This document shows positions 55,028 through 63,399 of a stretch of DNA of 64,000 nucleotides, in pieces; the first letter of the stretch is position 1; each line of letters starts with the position of its first letter. The translations under genes and the position numbers were made by a program. The notes under the pieces are model-generated. The model saw only the letters and a program-made list of their open reading frames with translations. It was not told where the DNA came from and searched no databases. Origin of the DNA: Micromonospora sp. FIMYZ51 (GTDB lineage Bacteria; Actinomycetota; Actinomycetes; Mycobacteriales; Micromonosporaceae); NCBI RefSeq assembly GCF_038246755.1, contig NZ_CP134706.1:2232001-2296000 (forward strand), written 5' to 3'.

Positions 55028-55083
55028 GTTAAAAAGGGGCCCTTCCTCTACCTGAGGCGTTAGAAGGGGGCCCTTCCTTACAC
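55028..55083. repeat. GGGCCC-type Micromonosporaceae intergenic repeat, copy 2
   Basis: Two half-units, GTTAAAAAGGGGCCCTTCCT from 55028 and GTTAGAAGGGGGCCCTTCCT from 55059, each followed by (C)TTAC or CTAC. The element supplies the trmB stop codon at 55078-55080. It is the same family as 2102-2156 and 60276-60332. Confidence 0.85.
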
Positions 55084-55785
55084 CTTTGCGTAGCGCAGGT
55101 CGGCGACCGGCCGGCCGGCGGCCAGGGCACGTCGCTCGAACCGGGTCACCGGGCGCTGCGCGGGCCGGGGCGCGTAGCCATCGTGCAGGTTGACCAGGCC
55201 CGGGTCGCCGTCGAGGGTCGCCCGCATCGACTCGGCGTACTCCGCCCAGTCGGTGGCGCAGTGCAGGGTGCCGCCGACCGCGAGCCGGGAGCGCAGCAGG
55301 GCGACGTGCGCCGGCTGGATCAGTCGGCGCTTGTGATGCCGGGACTTCGGCCACGGGTCCGGGAAGAAGACGTGTACCGCGTCCAGCGAGTCGGGCGGCA
55401 GCAGCCCCACCAGGTCCAACGCGTCGCCTTCGGCGATGCGGACGTTGCCCAGGCCCCGCCGGTGCACGAGGTCCAGCAGGTTCGCGATTCCCGGGGTGTG
55501 CACCTCGACCGCCAGATAGTCTCGATCCGGGTCGGCGGCGGCCATTTCGACGGTCGTGTCGCCCATGCCGGATCCGATCTCGAGCACCAGGGGCGCCTGG
55601 CGGCCGAAGAGACCGACGGGATCGAACGGAGCGGCATCGTCGACCCGCAGGCCGTACGTCGGCCACAGCTGTGCCAACGCCGCCGCCTGCCGGCCGCTCA
55701 TCCGGCCGCGACGTGGGTGGAAGGTACGGATCGTCCGCGCCGGGTGTGGCGCGGCGGCGGCGGGGAACGGTTCGGTCGTGGTCAC
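55078..55785 (-). CDS. trmB: tRNA (guanine-N7-)-methyltransferase
   Basis: A 235-residue class I methyltransferase. PLVLEIGSGMGDTTVEMA is SAM motif I. YLAVEVHTPGIANLL is motif II and VFFPDPWPKSRHHKRRLIQP is the TrmB signature, including the conserved FPDPWxKxxHxKRR. LHCATDWAEYAESM follows. It methylates G46 of tRNA. The GTG at 55785 gives a normal N-terminus (TIRTFHPRRGRMS leader). The gene's 3' end lies in a GGGCCC repeat. The neighbouring secreted-protein gene diverges. Confidence 0.92.
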   Translation of the reverse strand: MTTTEPFPAAAAPHPARTIRTFHPRRGRMSGRQAAALAQLWPTYGLRVDDAAPFDPVGLFGRQAPLVLEIGSGMGDTTVEMAAADPDRDYLAVEVHTPGIANLLDLVHRRGLGNVRIAEGDALDLVGLLPPDSLDAVHVFFPDPWPKSRHHKRRLIQPAHVALLRSRLAVGGTLHCATDWAEYAESMRATLDGDPGLVNLHDGYAPRPAQRPVTRFERRALAAGRPVADLRYAKV

Positions 55786-55921
55786 AGCGAACCGAGCCTA
55801 CGCGAGGATCGCGGCGGATCGGATGTGATGTACGACCGGGGGTGAGAACATCATCCCGTACGGCAGACCGGGTGGTCCGGCGGTGCCCGGCGACTGCTCC
55901 AGCGCGCCGAGAGGGGGCATC

Positions 55922-56557
55922 GTGGCAGCGACTCGTACCCGTGCAGTCCGATCGGTCACCGCGCTGCCGACCGCCCTGCTGGCCCTGCCCGCCGCAGTTT
56001 CCCTGCTCGCCGTGGCCCTGATCGCGCCCGCGACACCGGCGTGGGCGACGAACCAGGTCGGCGCGGGCATCGTCCGCGCCGGGCAGCCGGCCACCGGCAG
56101 CCAGCCCGACCCCGCCGGGCAGCCGGGGGGCCAGCCCGGGATGCCCGGTCCGACGGTCTTCGTCGAGGTGACGCCGACCATGGTGGAACCGGGCAACATG
56201 GTCGGCATCCGCGCGAGCTGCCACGACAACTCGGTCGGCGACACCGTGGTCTCCGACGCCTTCGGTGAGGTCGCCGTACATCCGCAGCGCGGACTGCTGT
56301 ACGGCACGGCCATGGTGCGGGACCGGGTACGGCCCGGCAACTACCGGGTCAAGCTGGAATGCCGCGGCGGCGAGTCCGCGTCGACCATGATCCAGGTGGT
56401 ACGCAAGGTGAAGCCCACCCCGGGGCCGGCGACCGGGTTCGGTGGCGCGGCCGACGGTCTCAGTGCCGGGTTGCTGCTCCCCGGTGGGCTGGCGTTGACC
56501 GTCAGCGGCATGGTCCTGTGGATCGTCGCCGCCCGTCGTCGCGGCACCCGCCGGTGA
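55922..56557 (+). CDS. Secreted cell-wall protein, probable sortase substrate
   Basis: A 211-residue exported protein. The signal peptide spans about residues 1-42, with a hydrophobic core and cleavage after AWA. A Gly/Pro/Gln linker (53-80) follows, then a beta-rich domain with VEVTPTMVEPGNMVGIRASC and C100/C147, which may form a disulfide. The C-terminus has GPATG at 168-172, a hydrophobic segment at about 180-203 and a basic RRRGTRR tail, the layout of a cell-wall sorting signal but with G where LPXTG has L. The GTG at 55922 follows AGGGGG. The class F sortase gene starts 8 bases after its stop, which supports a substrate-sortase pair. Confidence 0.75.
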   Translation: MAATRTRAVRSVTALPTALLALPAAVSLLAVALIAPATPAWATNQVGAGIVRAGQPATGSQPDPAGQPGGQPGMPGPTVFVEVTPTMVEPGNMVGIRASCHDNSVGDTVVSDAFGEVAVHPQRGLLYGTAMVRDRVRPGNYRVKLECRGGESASTMIQVVRKVKPTPGPATGFGGAADGLSAGLLLPGGLALTVSGMVLWIVAARRRGTRR

Positions 56558-56564
56558 GGCCGCC

Positions 56565-57524
56565 ATGCCCGCCTCCGGTACGCCCCGCCCCGCCGGCTCC
56601 GCCCGCCCCGGGCGATCCGACGTCCCGGCCCTGACGCCCCGCCCCGCCGGCCGTCCACCGCGTCCGGGACCCCGTCCGGCCGGCGAGCCGCCGCGTCCAG
56701 GACCTCGTCTGACCGGCGAGCCGCCGCGTCCGGGAGCCCGTCCGATCGGCGGCCCGCCGCGTCCGGAGCTTTTCCTGCCGTACGCCGATCAGCCGGCCCC
56801 TGATCAGCCGGCCCCTGATCAGTCGGCCCCGACCCCGACCCCGCGCGTCGCGCGTCGTGCCCGGGTTGGCAGTGCCACCGCACCGGTGCGTCGGAAGGGG
56901 CGGTCGGAGCGCAGCCCCTGGTCCTTCCCGCTCGCCGTGCTACTGGTGATTGCCGGAGTGTTCGCCACCGGCGCTGGGCTCGGCCGGACCGTCGGCGGAC
57001 CGCTGGACTGGGCCGCAGCCGTTGGTGAGCAGTCGTCGACCACCAGCACCGCCGCGCGTACCACCGTGCGGCCGGTGAGCCTCTCCGTGCCCGCGATCGA
57101 CGTCGCCGCCCCGGTACGTCCGGTCGGCGAGGCACCGGACGGGTCGATCGCCGTACCGCCGTTGAGCCGGCACCAGGAAACCGGCTGGTACGACCGTGGA
57201 CCGGTGCCCGGCGAGCCCGGCCCCGCGGTGATCGTCGGGCACGTGGACACCAAGAGCGGCCCGTCGGTCTTCTACCACCTGGGCAAACTACGGCCCGGCG
57301 ACAAGATCGAGGTAAACCGGGACGACGGCTCGACGGTGGTCTTCGCCGTGGAGTCGGTGGAGCGTTTCCCCAAGGACCAGTTTCCGGCGGATCGCATCTA
57401 CGGCCACGACGGGCCGGCCGGCCTGCGCCTGATCACCTGCGGCGGCACGTTCGTCGGCGGCCGGACCGGCTACGAGGACAACGTGATCGTCTTCGCCGCC
57501 CTCGACACCGTCCGTGCGCCCTGA
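56565..57524 (+). CDS. Class F sortase
   Basis: A 319-residue sortase. A long Pro/Arg-rich N-terminus with repeats of PPRPG (about 1-75) is followed by one membrane helix (about 118-138). The catalytic domain has IVGHVDTKSGPSVFYHLG with the catalytic H226, LRLITCGG with C292, and R300 in GGRTGYEDNVIVFA. Class F sortases anchor proteins to the actinobacterial cell wall. The ATG at 56565 is 8 bases after the secreted protein gene. Its last 55 bases overlap the convergent O-antigen-ligase-like gene. The N-terminal repeats look recently expanded. Confidence 0.88.
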   Translation: MPASGTPRPAGSARPGRSDVPALTPRPAGRPPRPGPRPAGEPPRPGPRLTGEPPRPGARPIGGPPRPELFLPYADQPAPDQPAPDQSAPTPTPRVARRARVGSATAPVRRKGRSERSPWSFPLAVLLVIAGVFATGAGLGRTVGGPLDWAAAVGEQSSTTSTAARTTVRPVSLSVPAIDVAAPVRPVGEAPDGSIAVPPLSRHQETGWYDRGPVPGEPGPAVIVGHVDTKSGPSVFYHLGKLRPGDKIEVNRDDGSTVVFAVESVERFPKDQFPADRIYGHDGPAGLRLITCGGTFVGGRTGYEDNVIVFAALDTVRAP

Positions 57525-58789
57525 TCCGAGCTCGCACCGCCGTGACTGTCCCGGTTGGGGCGCTGCGAGGTTGGCGTGAGCAGCAACAGGACGAGCAACA
57601 TCCACAGGATCGTCGCCGTCCGGTTGGCGGTCAACACGGGCAGGCCCAGCGAGCCACCTGCGACGATGATGAGCAATCCACCAGCAAGGCGAGCGTCCGG
57701 CCCGTTGTCCCGGATCCGCCACCAGGCAGCAGCCAACGTGGCCAGCAGGAGGGTGTAGCCGACCACGCCCACCGACCCGGCGACCACAAGTGCCTGCATC
57801 CAGCCATTGTCGACAGCCCCCACCTGTCCGGTGACGCCGAGTCCCACCAGCGGCGACGATTGCCACACGACCTCCGCCATTGGCGCAAGAATGGACTCTT
57901 CGCCGAAGCGGCCTGCGGTGACGAGCTTGAGCGGATCGGCATTGTTGCTCGGGAACAGTTTGAAGAGCGGGGTTTGGTCGGCCCACGCCGGGAAAGCTCC
58001 GGAAAATATCCATGCGCCGGCCATGGCGACCGTGACAGCCAGCGACCGTCGCCACCATCCCATCGAGGGCCGGAGGAGCTGCCACACTGCCACCGGTATA
58101 CCGCCGAGAAGGAAAATCTTGGAGACGGTGATGATTCCACCGCTGCACAGCACCACCAACACCAGGGCCAGCCGGACGGGTGAGCGTTGGTACAGCCAGA
58201 TGGCGCCGAGTATTGCCACCGAATACAGGACGCCGGCCTCCGCCGGTTGATTGAAGATGCCCGAGAAACGGCCCATTTGTTCGGCGCCGTGTGCTACCGC
58301 CTCGCCGCCACCGGACCACCAGGCGAACAACCATTCGGGCGTGCCGCTGCTCACGCATACCATGGTGAGGAACGCATTAGCGATCATCAGCCATACCACA
58401 GTCCGGCACAGTGCGGCGATCATTTGCGTCCGGTCCCCACCTATTTGCCCGAGCGCGGCGGTCACGGCTATGACACACAACGGCAGGATCAGGTTGTCCA
58501 GCATGGCGAGTGCGCTGCCGGACTGGTGAGCCGATCCGGCGACGGGAAACAGGGTTCCGATCCCGGCCGCCACCAGAATTACGCACTGAAGGCCGACTGC
58601 CAGTACGCCGTGGCTGTTGAGCCGGACGCGGTTCCACACCCCACAGACCAGGATCAGCACCACTGCCGCGTACACGACGGTCTGCTCGGTGCGTATCCCC
58701 AGATTAGGGGCGAGGTACGGGCCGAACACGGCGGAAGCCATCAGCACAACCGCTGCTATTGGCCATCGGTCAGACGGTGGTGGGTTCAC
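57470..58789 (-). CDS. O-antigen ligase/polymerase-like membrane protein
   Basis: A 439-residue polytopic protein with about ten hydrophobic segments. The Wzy_C-like region includes GRFSGIFNQPAEAGVLYSVAIL, a G-rich NP-A-E-G loop, and LCSGGIITVSKIFLLGGIPVAV. A periplasmic loop (about 260-330) with GLGVTGQVGAVDNGWMQALV follows. Composition and codon use are less GC-biased than the neighbours, like the polymerase gene at 17907. It is isolated from the main glycan locus by 26 kb and overlaps the sortase gene by 55 bases tail to tail. The GTG at 58789 is the start. Its role could be a second polymer or ligation to a wall component. Confidence 0.75.
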   Translation of the reverse strand: MNPPPSDRWPIAAVVLMASAVFGPYLAPNLGIRTEQTVVYAAVVLILVCGVWNRVRLNSHGVLAVGLQCVILVAAGIGTLFPVAGSAHQSGSALAMLDNLILPLCVIAVTAALGQIGGDRTQMIAALCRTVVWLMIANAFLTMVCVSSGTPEWLFAWWSGGGEAVAHGAEQMGRFSGIFNQPAEAGVLYSVAILGAIWLYQRSPVRLALVLVVLCSGGIITVSKIFLLGGIPVAVWQLLRPSMGWWRRSLAVTVAMAGAWIFSGAFPAWADQTPLFKLFPSNNADPLKLVTAGRFGEESILAPMAEVVWQSSPLVGLGVTGQVGAVDNGWMQALVVAGSVGVVGYTLLLATLAAAWWRIRDNGPDARLAGGLLIIVAGGSLGLPVLTANRTATILWMLLVLLLLTPTSQRPNRDSHGGASSDQGARTVSRAAKTITLSS

Positions 58790-58936
58790 TCACCATCCAA
58801 CGAACAGGCCGAACTGCTGCAAGCGGCGAGGCGGGAAATTACTCCTTTCGGGGGAAGAGTCGGCTGCCTGCGGTAAGGATCGAATCAGGATCGGGTGGAA
58901 ACTGGGAGATTGATTGGTGGTCGACCGGAAAATCGG

Positions 58937-59248
58937 CTAAGGGACCTGTTGCACCACTTCGAACTCCAGCAGGGTGGCACCGGCGGCGACCGGCGGCCGT
59001 TGCTCGGCGCCGGGCGGTGCGGCGTGGGCGGCCCGGGCCGGTCCCGCCGCCCACTGCTGATATGCCTCTTCTGACTCCCAGCGCGTGTAGACGAAGTATC
59101 GGCTCTCCCCGGCCACCGGACGCAGCAGCTCGAAACCGAGGAATCCCGGCGAGTTCTCCACCGCACCGGCCCGCGCCGCGAACCGCTTCTCCAGTTCGGC
59201 GCCCGCGCCGGCCGGCACATCAATCGCGTTGATCTTCACAACTGCCAT
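58937..59248 (-). CDS. Heme-degrading monooxygenase, MhuD-like
   Basis: A 103-residue ABM-domain protein beginning MAVVKINAIDVPAGAGAELE. It keeps the residues known to matter in mycobacterial MhuD: N7, W66 and the heme-ligand H75 in ARAAHAAP. ENSPGFLGFELLRPVAGESRYFVYTRW matches the family core. MhuD degrades heme to a biliverdin-type product and iron. The ATG at 59248 is chosen since N7 then has the MhuD number; a GTG at 59257 is also possible. No heme-transport genes lie beside it, so iron use from heme is inferred from homology only. Confidence 0.85.
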   Translation of the reverse strand: MAVVKINAIDVPAGAGAELEKRFAARAGAVENSPGFLGFELLRPVAGESRYFVYTRWESEEAYQQWAAGPARAAHAAPPGAEQRPPVAAGATLLEFEVVQQVP

Positions 59249-59315
59249 GCCACCCACCCTACGCGCGACGAGGGGAACCAGATTCTGGTCCGCCGACGCC
59301 CCGGCCGCTAGCCGG

Positions 59316-60113
59316 TCAGAAGGATTCGACGGAGGGGAGCAGGTCGACGTCGACCACGATGGGGGCGTGGTCGGAGGGGCCCTTGCCCTTGCGGGCCTCC
59401 CGGTCCACGTACGCCGAGCGCACCGCGCGGGCCACCGGCGCCGAGGCGTACACCAGGTCGATCCGCATGCCCTTGTTCTGGTGGAACATCCCGGCGCGGT
59501 AGTCCCAGTAGGTGAAGGGATGCGGACCCTTCATCGGGGTGGGAACCACGTCGGTGAGGCCCAGGTCGCGGAGCGCGGCGAGGGCCGCCCGTTCGGCGGG
59601 GGTGACGTGGGTGGAGGTGGCGAACAGCGCCGGATCCCACACGTCGTCGTCAGTCGGGGCCACGTTGAAGTCGCCGCAGACGGCCAGCGCCGACGCGCCG
59701 GTCAGCTCGGTGTCCAGCGCGTCCCGCAGGGCCGCCAGCCAGGCCAACTTGTACGCATAGTGCGGGTCGTCGGGCGTGCGGCCGTTCGGCACGTACACCG
59801 ACCAGACCCGGAGCCCGTCGCAGGTGGCCGCGATGGCGCGGGCCTCCGGCTCGGGGAAACCGGGTTCGCCGGAAAACCCGACGGTCACGTCGGCCAGGCC
59901 GACCCGCGACAGGATGGCCACCCCGTTCCACCGGCCGTCGCTGTGACTGGCCACGGTGTAGCCCAGCTCGCCCACCTCGGCGACCGGGAAGGCGCCGTCC
60001 GGGCACTTGGTCTCCTGTAGGCAGACCACGTCCGGCCCGGTCCCGGCCAGCCAGTCGAGCAGCCGGGGCAGGCGGGCCTTGACCGAGTTAACGTTCCAGG
60101 TGGCCAGGCGCAT
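59316..60113 (-). CDS. xthA: Exodeoxyribonuclease III
   Basis: A 265-residue EEP-fold nuclease. MRLATWNVNSVKARLPRLLDWL starts the fold with the metal Asn. VVCLQETKCPD holds the catalytic Glu. VYVPNGRTPDDPHYAYKLAWL, AVCGDFNVAPTDDDVWDP and SDHAPIVVDVD follow with the active-site Tyr, Asp/Asn and Asp-His. It repairs abasic sites and removes 3' blocks. The ATG at 60113 starts the conserved region. A 27-bp tandem repeat array starts 47 bases upstream. Confidence 0.92.
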   Translation of the reverse strand: MRLATWNVNSVKARLPRLLDWLAGTGPDVVCLQETKCPDGAFPVAEVGELGYTVASHSDGRWNGVAILSRVGLADVTVGFSGEPGFPEPEARAIAATCDGLRVWSVYVPNGRTPDDPHYAYKLAWLAALRDALDTELTGASALAVCGDFNVAPTDDDVWDPALFATSTHVTPAERAALAALRDLGLTDVVPTPMKGPHPFTYWDYRAGMFHQNKGMRIDLVYASAPVARAVRSAYVDREARKGKGPSDHAPIVVDVDLLPSVESF

Positions 60114-60159
60114 GCTGCCAGCCTGCCGCATTCCCGGCCGGCCCGCCCGCCGGGGGCTG

Positions 60160-60278
60160 GCCGGCGTGTTCCGCAGAACCCACCGGGCCGGCGTGTTCGG
60201 CAGGGCTCACCGGGCCGGCGTGTTCGGCAGGGCTCACCGAGCCGGCGTGTTCGGCAGGGCTCACCGGGCCGGCGTGTT
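60160..60278. repeat. 27-bp tandem repeat array, 4 copies plus partial
   Basis: GCCGGCGTGTTCGGCAGGGC begins each 27-base unit. Copies start at 60160 (four differences), 60187, 60214 and 60241, and a partial copy at 60268 runs straight into the GGGCCC repeat at 60276. Copies 2-4 are identical except for one base, so the array is recent. Confidence 0.92.
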
Positions 60279-60332
60279 AACAAGGGGCCCTTCCTATACA
60301 CGAGACGTTAATAGGGGGCCCTTCCTTACACG
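60276..60332. repeat. GGGCCC-type Micromonosporaceae intergenic repeat, copy 3
   Basis: Two half-units, GTTAACAAGGGGCCCTTCCT from 60276 and GTTAATAGGGGGCCCTTCCT from 60307, ending just before the PAC2 gene stop at 60333-60335. Same family as 2102-2156 and 55028-55083. The first G-TTAAC also completes the last copy of the 27-bp array. Confidence 0.88.
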
Positions 60333-61247
60333 CTAACCGTCGTTGTTGGGGCGGGTTTGTTCGGCGAGGAAGCGTTCCAGCTCGGCGCCGAGTTCCTCCG
60401 CCGTGGGCAGCGGGCCGTTCTCGGCGGCGAGCAGGTTCTTCTCACCGCGACCGCGCGCGTACGCGTCGTACTGCTCCTCAAGGGCCTGGACCAGCGCGGA
60501 CGCCTCGTCGCTCTGGGCCACCTGGCGATCGATCTCGACCCGGACCACCTCGGCGGCCGAGCTCAGTCCGTCGCGGGGCAGCAGCAGCCCGGTGCTGCGC
60601 GACACCGAGGCCAGCAGCACCTCGGCGGCGGCCGGGTACTCGGCCTGCGCCACGTAGTGCGGCACGTGTGCGGCGAAGCCCAGCGCGTCCCGCCCGGCCT
60701 CGCCGAGGCGGAATTCCAGCAGGTGGCCGACGCTGCCGGGAACCTGCACCCGTTGCAGCCACGGCTCGTAGCCGGCGATCAGCTCGGGCCGGGTGGCGTG
60801 CGCGGTCACCCCGGTCGGGCGGGTGTGCGGCACCGCCATCGGGATGGCGTTGAGCCCGACGGTGAGGCGGACGTCCAACCGGGCGGTGAGGCCGGCGACG
60901 GCGGCGGTGAACCGCTCCCACTGCAAGTCCGGTTCTGGTCCGGTGAGCAGCAGGAAGGGCGTCTCGTCGTCGTCGTGGAGCAGGTGCAGCTCCAGTTCCG
61001 GCGCGTCGTAGCTCTCCCAGTGGTCCTCCACGAAGGTCATCACGGGGCGCCGGGAGCGGTAGTCGAAGAGTTGGTCCAGGTCGAAGCGGGCGATCTGGCG
61101 GGACTCCAACGAGTTGAACAGCTGTTCGCGGGCCAGCCGACCGGCGTTGCCGGCGTCGACGAATCCGGTGAGCGCCTGGATCAGGACCGGTTGACCGAGG
61201 TCGGGCAGATCGTCGGTGAGTTCGTAGAGCTCGTGTGGGTCGAGCAC
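60333..61247 (-). CDS. PAC2-family protein
   Basis: A 304-residue protein of the PAC2 (proteasome assembly chaperone 2-like) family. QPVLIQALTGFVDAGNAGRLA is the N-terminal signature, followed by QIARFDLDQLFDYRSRRPVMTF, FLLLTGPEPDLQWERFTAAV and GLNAIPMAVPHTRP. LPRDGLSSAAEVVRVEIDRQV and a helical C-terminus follow. Its role in actinobacteria is not established. The GTG at 61247 is supported by GGGAGG 8 bases upstream; an ATG at 61334 adds 29 weakly supported residues. The EcsC-like gene diverges. Confidence 0.75.
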   Translation of the reverse strand: MLDPHELYELTDDLPDLGQPVLIQALTGFVDAGNAGRLAREQLFNSLESRQIARFDLDQLFDYRSRRPVMTFVEDHWESYDAPELELHLLHDDDETPFLLLTGPEPDLQWERFTAAVAGLTARLDVRLTVGLNAIPMAVPHTRPTGVTAHATRPELIAGYEPWLQRVQVPGSVGHLLEFRLGEAGRDALGFAAHVPHYVAQAEYPAAAEVLLASVSRSTGLLLPRDGLSSAAEVVRVEIDRQVAQSDEASALVQALEEQYDAYARGRGEKNLLAAENGPLPTAEELGAELERFLAEQTRPNNDG

Positions 61248-61439
61248 CGGTGCGGCCTCCCTCAATGCGGGTAACGGGGGCGCCAGGTCAGCGGCGTTCC
61301 CGTTCGCCAGAACGTACCCGTCATCCTGGCGCATTCCTGTTTCGCCGGCCCGCCCGGCCCGGCACCGGTTCGCGCCGACCCCGGTACGCCGTTGCCGCGC
61401 CCGGGTACACATGGATGAGCGCGATCGAAGGGAGAGGCC

Positions 61440-62237
61440 ATGAGTGATCCCGCGGCCACCGATGGCCAGCCTGTGCCGCCAGCCGCAACCCCGTCCGCCT
61501 CGCCTTCGCCAGCCGCAACCCCACCCGCCTCGCCTGCGCCGGTCGGCGCGGCCGACGGGGCCGACGCGCCCGAGGCGCCGCCGGCCACCCTGTGGGACCG
61601 GATGCGCCAGGATCCGCAGTACGCGCCGGAGCATCTCGCCCTGGAGGCGGTCCGCCGGCTCGGGCCGGAGGCGGCGGCGTGGCTGCGGCAGGCCCGAGCC
61701 GAGCGACCGGACGCCACCGCCGAGGTCCTGGCGGAGCAGGCGGTCCGCCGCTTCGTCAACCGGGCCCGGCTCTCCGGTGCGGTCTCCGGCGCCGCCGGGC
61801 TGCCCGGCGCGGTGATCGACGTGGGTGTGCTCGCCTGGACCCAGGCCCGCATGGTGCTGCACATCGCCGCCGCGTACGGGGTGGATCCGAGCCACCCGGA
61901 CCGGGCCGCCGATCTGCTGGTCCTGCAGAAGGTGCACAAGGTCGCCGCCGGGGCCCGGGTGGCGCTGGGAGTGGCGGCCGGGCGGGAGCGGGCCGGGGCG
62001 TTGTTCGGCGGTGGCCAATCGGCCCCGCTGGGCCGGGCGATGCTGCGGCTCGGCGTCCGGCTCGCGCAGATGGCCGGCGTACGCGCGGCGAAGCGCGCCT
62101 TTGCCAAGGTCATCCCCGGCGCGGCGATCATCCTCGGCACCTGGGCGAACTCCTCGGCCACCAAGAATCTCGCCGACCGGTCCCGGGCCATGTATCGGCA
62201 GGCCGGCCCGCAGGTGCCGCCGCCCCGGCAGGGGTGA
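61440..62237 (+). CDS. EcsC-family-like protein
   Basis: A 265-residue protein. The first 50 residues are a Pro/Ala/Ser-rich linker with PAATPSASPSPAATP. The rest is a helical domain with RLSGAVSGAAGLPGAVIDVGVLAWTQARMVLHIAAAYG cut at residues about 107-144, the glycine-rich hydrophobic block of EcsC-type proteins, and FAKVIPGAAIILGTWANSS near the end. EcsC itself is a partner of an ABC transporter, but no transporter gene is adjacent. The ATG at 61440 follows GGGAGAGGCC. Membrane association is likely from the Gly/Ala-rich helices. Confidence 0.65.
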   Translation: MSDPAATDGQPVPPAATPSASPSPAATPPASPAPVGAADGADAPEAPPATLWDRMRQDPQYAPEHLALEAVRRLGPEAAAWLRQARAERPDATAEVLAEQAVRRFVNRARLSGAVSGAAGLPGAVIDVGVLAWTQARMVLHIAAAYGVDPSHPDRAADLLVLQKVHKVAAGARVALGVAAGRERAGALFGGGQSAPLGRAMLRLGVRLAQMAGVRAAKRAFAKVIPGAAIILGTWANSSATKNLADRSRAMYRQAGPQVPPPRQG

Positions 62238-62240
62238 GTC

Positions 62241-63089
62241 TCAGTCGGCGTACCCGGAGGAGCGCCAGGTCACCTCTGCGAGGCGGGACTGGCCCAACGT
62301 GTTGGGGTGGAAGTAGTCAAGCGGGTTTACCAGGTCCAGGTTGAACCGGACGCGGTGCACGGCGCCCCGGTCGTATCGGCAGCGGGAGCCGTACGCCCGG
62401 CAGGCCGCCGAGAGTTGATCGTTGTACGCGTCGACGCGGTCCCGGAACGCCGCCCGACGTTTCCGGTCGGCGGCTGCGGTCGAGGTCGGGTCGGCCAGCA
62501 GCGACGGGCAGATGCCCCGTCGCCAGGCGCGTACCGCGCGCTTGTCGTCGTGGCCGACTTCCCAGAGCCGGTACAGGTCGGGGATGCTGACCACCAGGAC
62601 CCGGGCCTTCGGCCGGCCCTCGCGCAACACCCGAAGCCCCCGGTCGACCTCGGCCCGGAAGTCGCCCACCGGGGTCATCTCGTCGATCGTGCCCCGGCAG
62701 GCGTCGTTGGCACCGATCAGGACGGTCACGTAGTCGGCGCGGTCGCGTACCGCCGCCTCCGCCTGGCCGGCCAGCGCCGCGGCCCGGGCGCCCGGCTTGG
62801 CATGGTTGTACGCCTTGCCGCGCAACCCCGGATTGCGGTCGAGCAGCCGGCGGTAGTGGCTGTCCACCCGCAGCCCGTCCCCGGTGGACCAGGAGTTGCG
62901 CGCACACGAGGTCAGCACCAGGCAGGAGCCGAATCCGGTGGTGATGGAGTCGCCGAGCGCCGCGACCACCCTGGGTGTGCCGGCCGGGGGTTTCCCGGTC
63001 GGTCTGGGCGCGGCCTCCCCGCCTCCCTCGCAGGCCAGCGCGACCAGCGCGAGTAGGCAGACAGCAGCGGTGGTCCAACGTCCAGGCAT
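62241..63089 (-). CDS. SGNH/GDSL-hydrolase lipoprotein
   Basis: A 282-residue exported lipoprotein. The signal ends LALVALAC with the lipidated C20. The SGNH motifs are block I VAALGDSITTG with S48, VLIGANDACRG (block III, GxND), and DYFHPNTLGQ with the catalytic D and H near the end. KARVLVVSIPDLYRLW and the CxxxGSRC pair suggest a disulfide-stabilised enzyme. The substrate is an ester, either lipid or acylated glycan. The ATG at 63089 is preceded by GGGGAAGTC; reading to 63500 lacks support and would place the signal internally. Confidence 0.85.
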   Translation of the reverse strand: MPGRWTTAAVCLLALVALACEGGGEAAPRPTGKPPAGTPRVVAALGDSITTGFGSCLVLTSCARNSWSTGDGLRVDSHYRRLLDRNPGLRGKAYNHAKPGARAAALAGQAEAAVRDRADYVTVLIGANDACRGTIDEMTPVGDFRAEVDRGLRVLREGRPKARVLVVSIPDLYRLWEVGHDDKRAVRAWRRGICPSLLADPTSTAAADRKRRAAFRDRVDAYNDQLSAACRAYGSRCRYDRGAVHRVRFNLDLVNPLDYFHPNTLGQSRLAEVTWRSSGYAD

Positions 63090-63270
63090 GACTTCCCCAG
63101 CCTCACAGCGCAGAGCGATGGCATGGTGACTGTACGCGCGGCATGGTCGGTGGTCACCTGTGGCTGTCGGAGATGTGGCAGATGCCTGCCGCTGTGCCGA
63201 CCCGCGTGGTAAGTGCACCGAAGCCCGGTGTTCCTGGCCGGTCGCCGGTCGGGTGGTGATCCTGGTCGGC

Positions 63271-63320
63271 GGCGCACAGCGGAGAACAGCGGCGGACAGC
63301 GGCGCACAGCGGCGCACAGC
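63271..63320. repeat. 10-bp tandem repeat, 5 copies
   Basis: GGCGCACAGC at 63271, 63301 and 63311, with variants GGAGAACAGC at 63281 and GGCGGACAGC at 63291. It lies in the 310-base gap without a gene (63090-63399) between the divergent lipoprotein and membrane-protein genes. Nothing else was seen there. Confidence 0.85.
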
Positions 63321-63399
63321 TCGGCGTGCCCGGGTCGGGCGGCGCCCGAAAGCGGGCGCGGGGACGGTTAGCGCCGTCGGCGCGGGGTAGGTGGGGGTG

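Noticed and set aside
53847..55055. Plus-strand frames opposite the DEFH-box helicase
   Set aside because: No family motif or ribosome site; codon-position GC bias favours the minus-strand helicase.
59885..60301. Minus-strand frame with RRPGEPCRT repeats
   Set aside because: It is the 27-bp array and the GGGCCC element translated, then a shadow of xthA. No ribosome site; repeats explain the frame.
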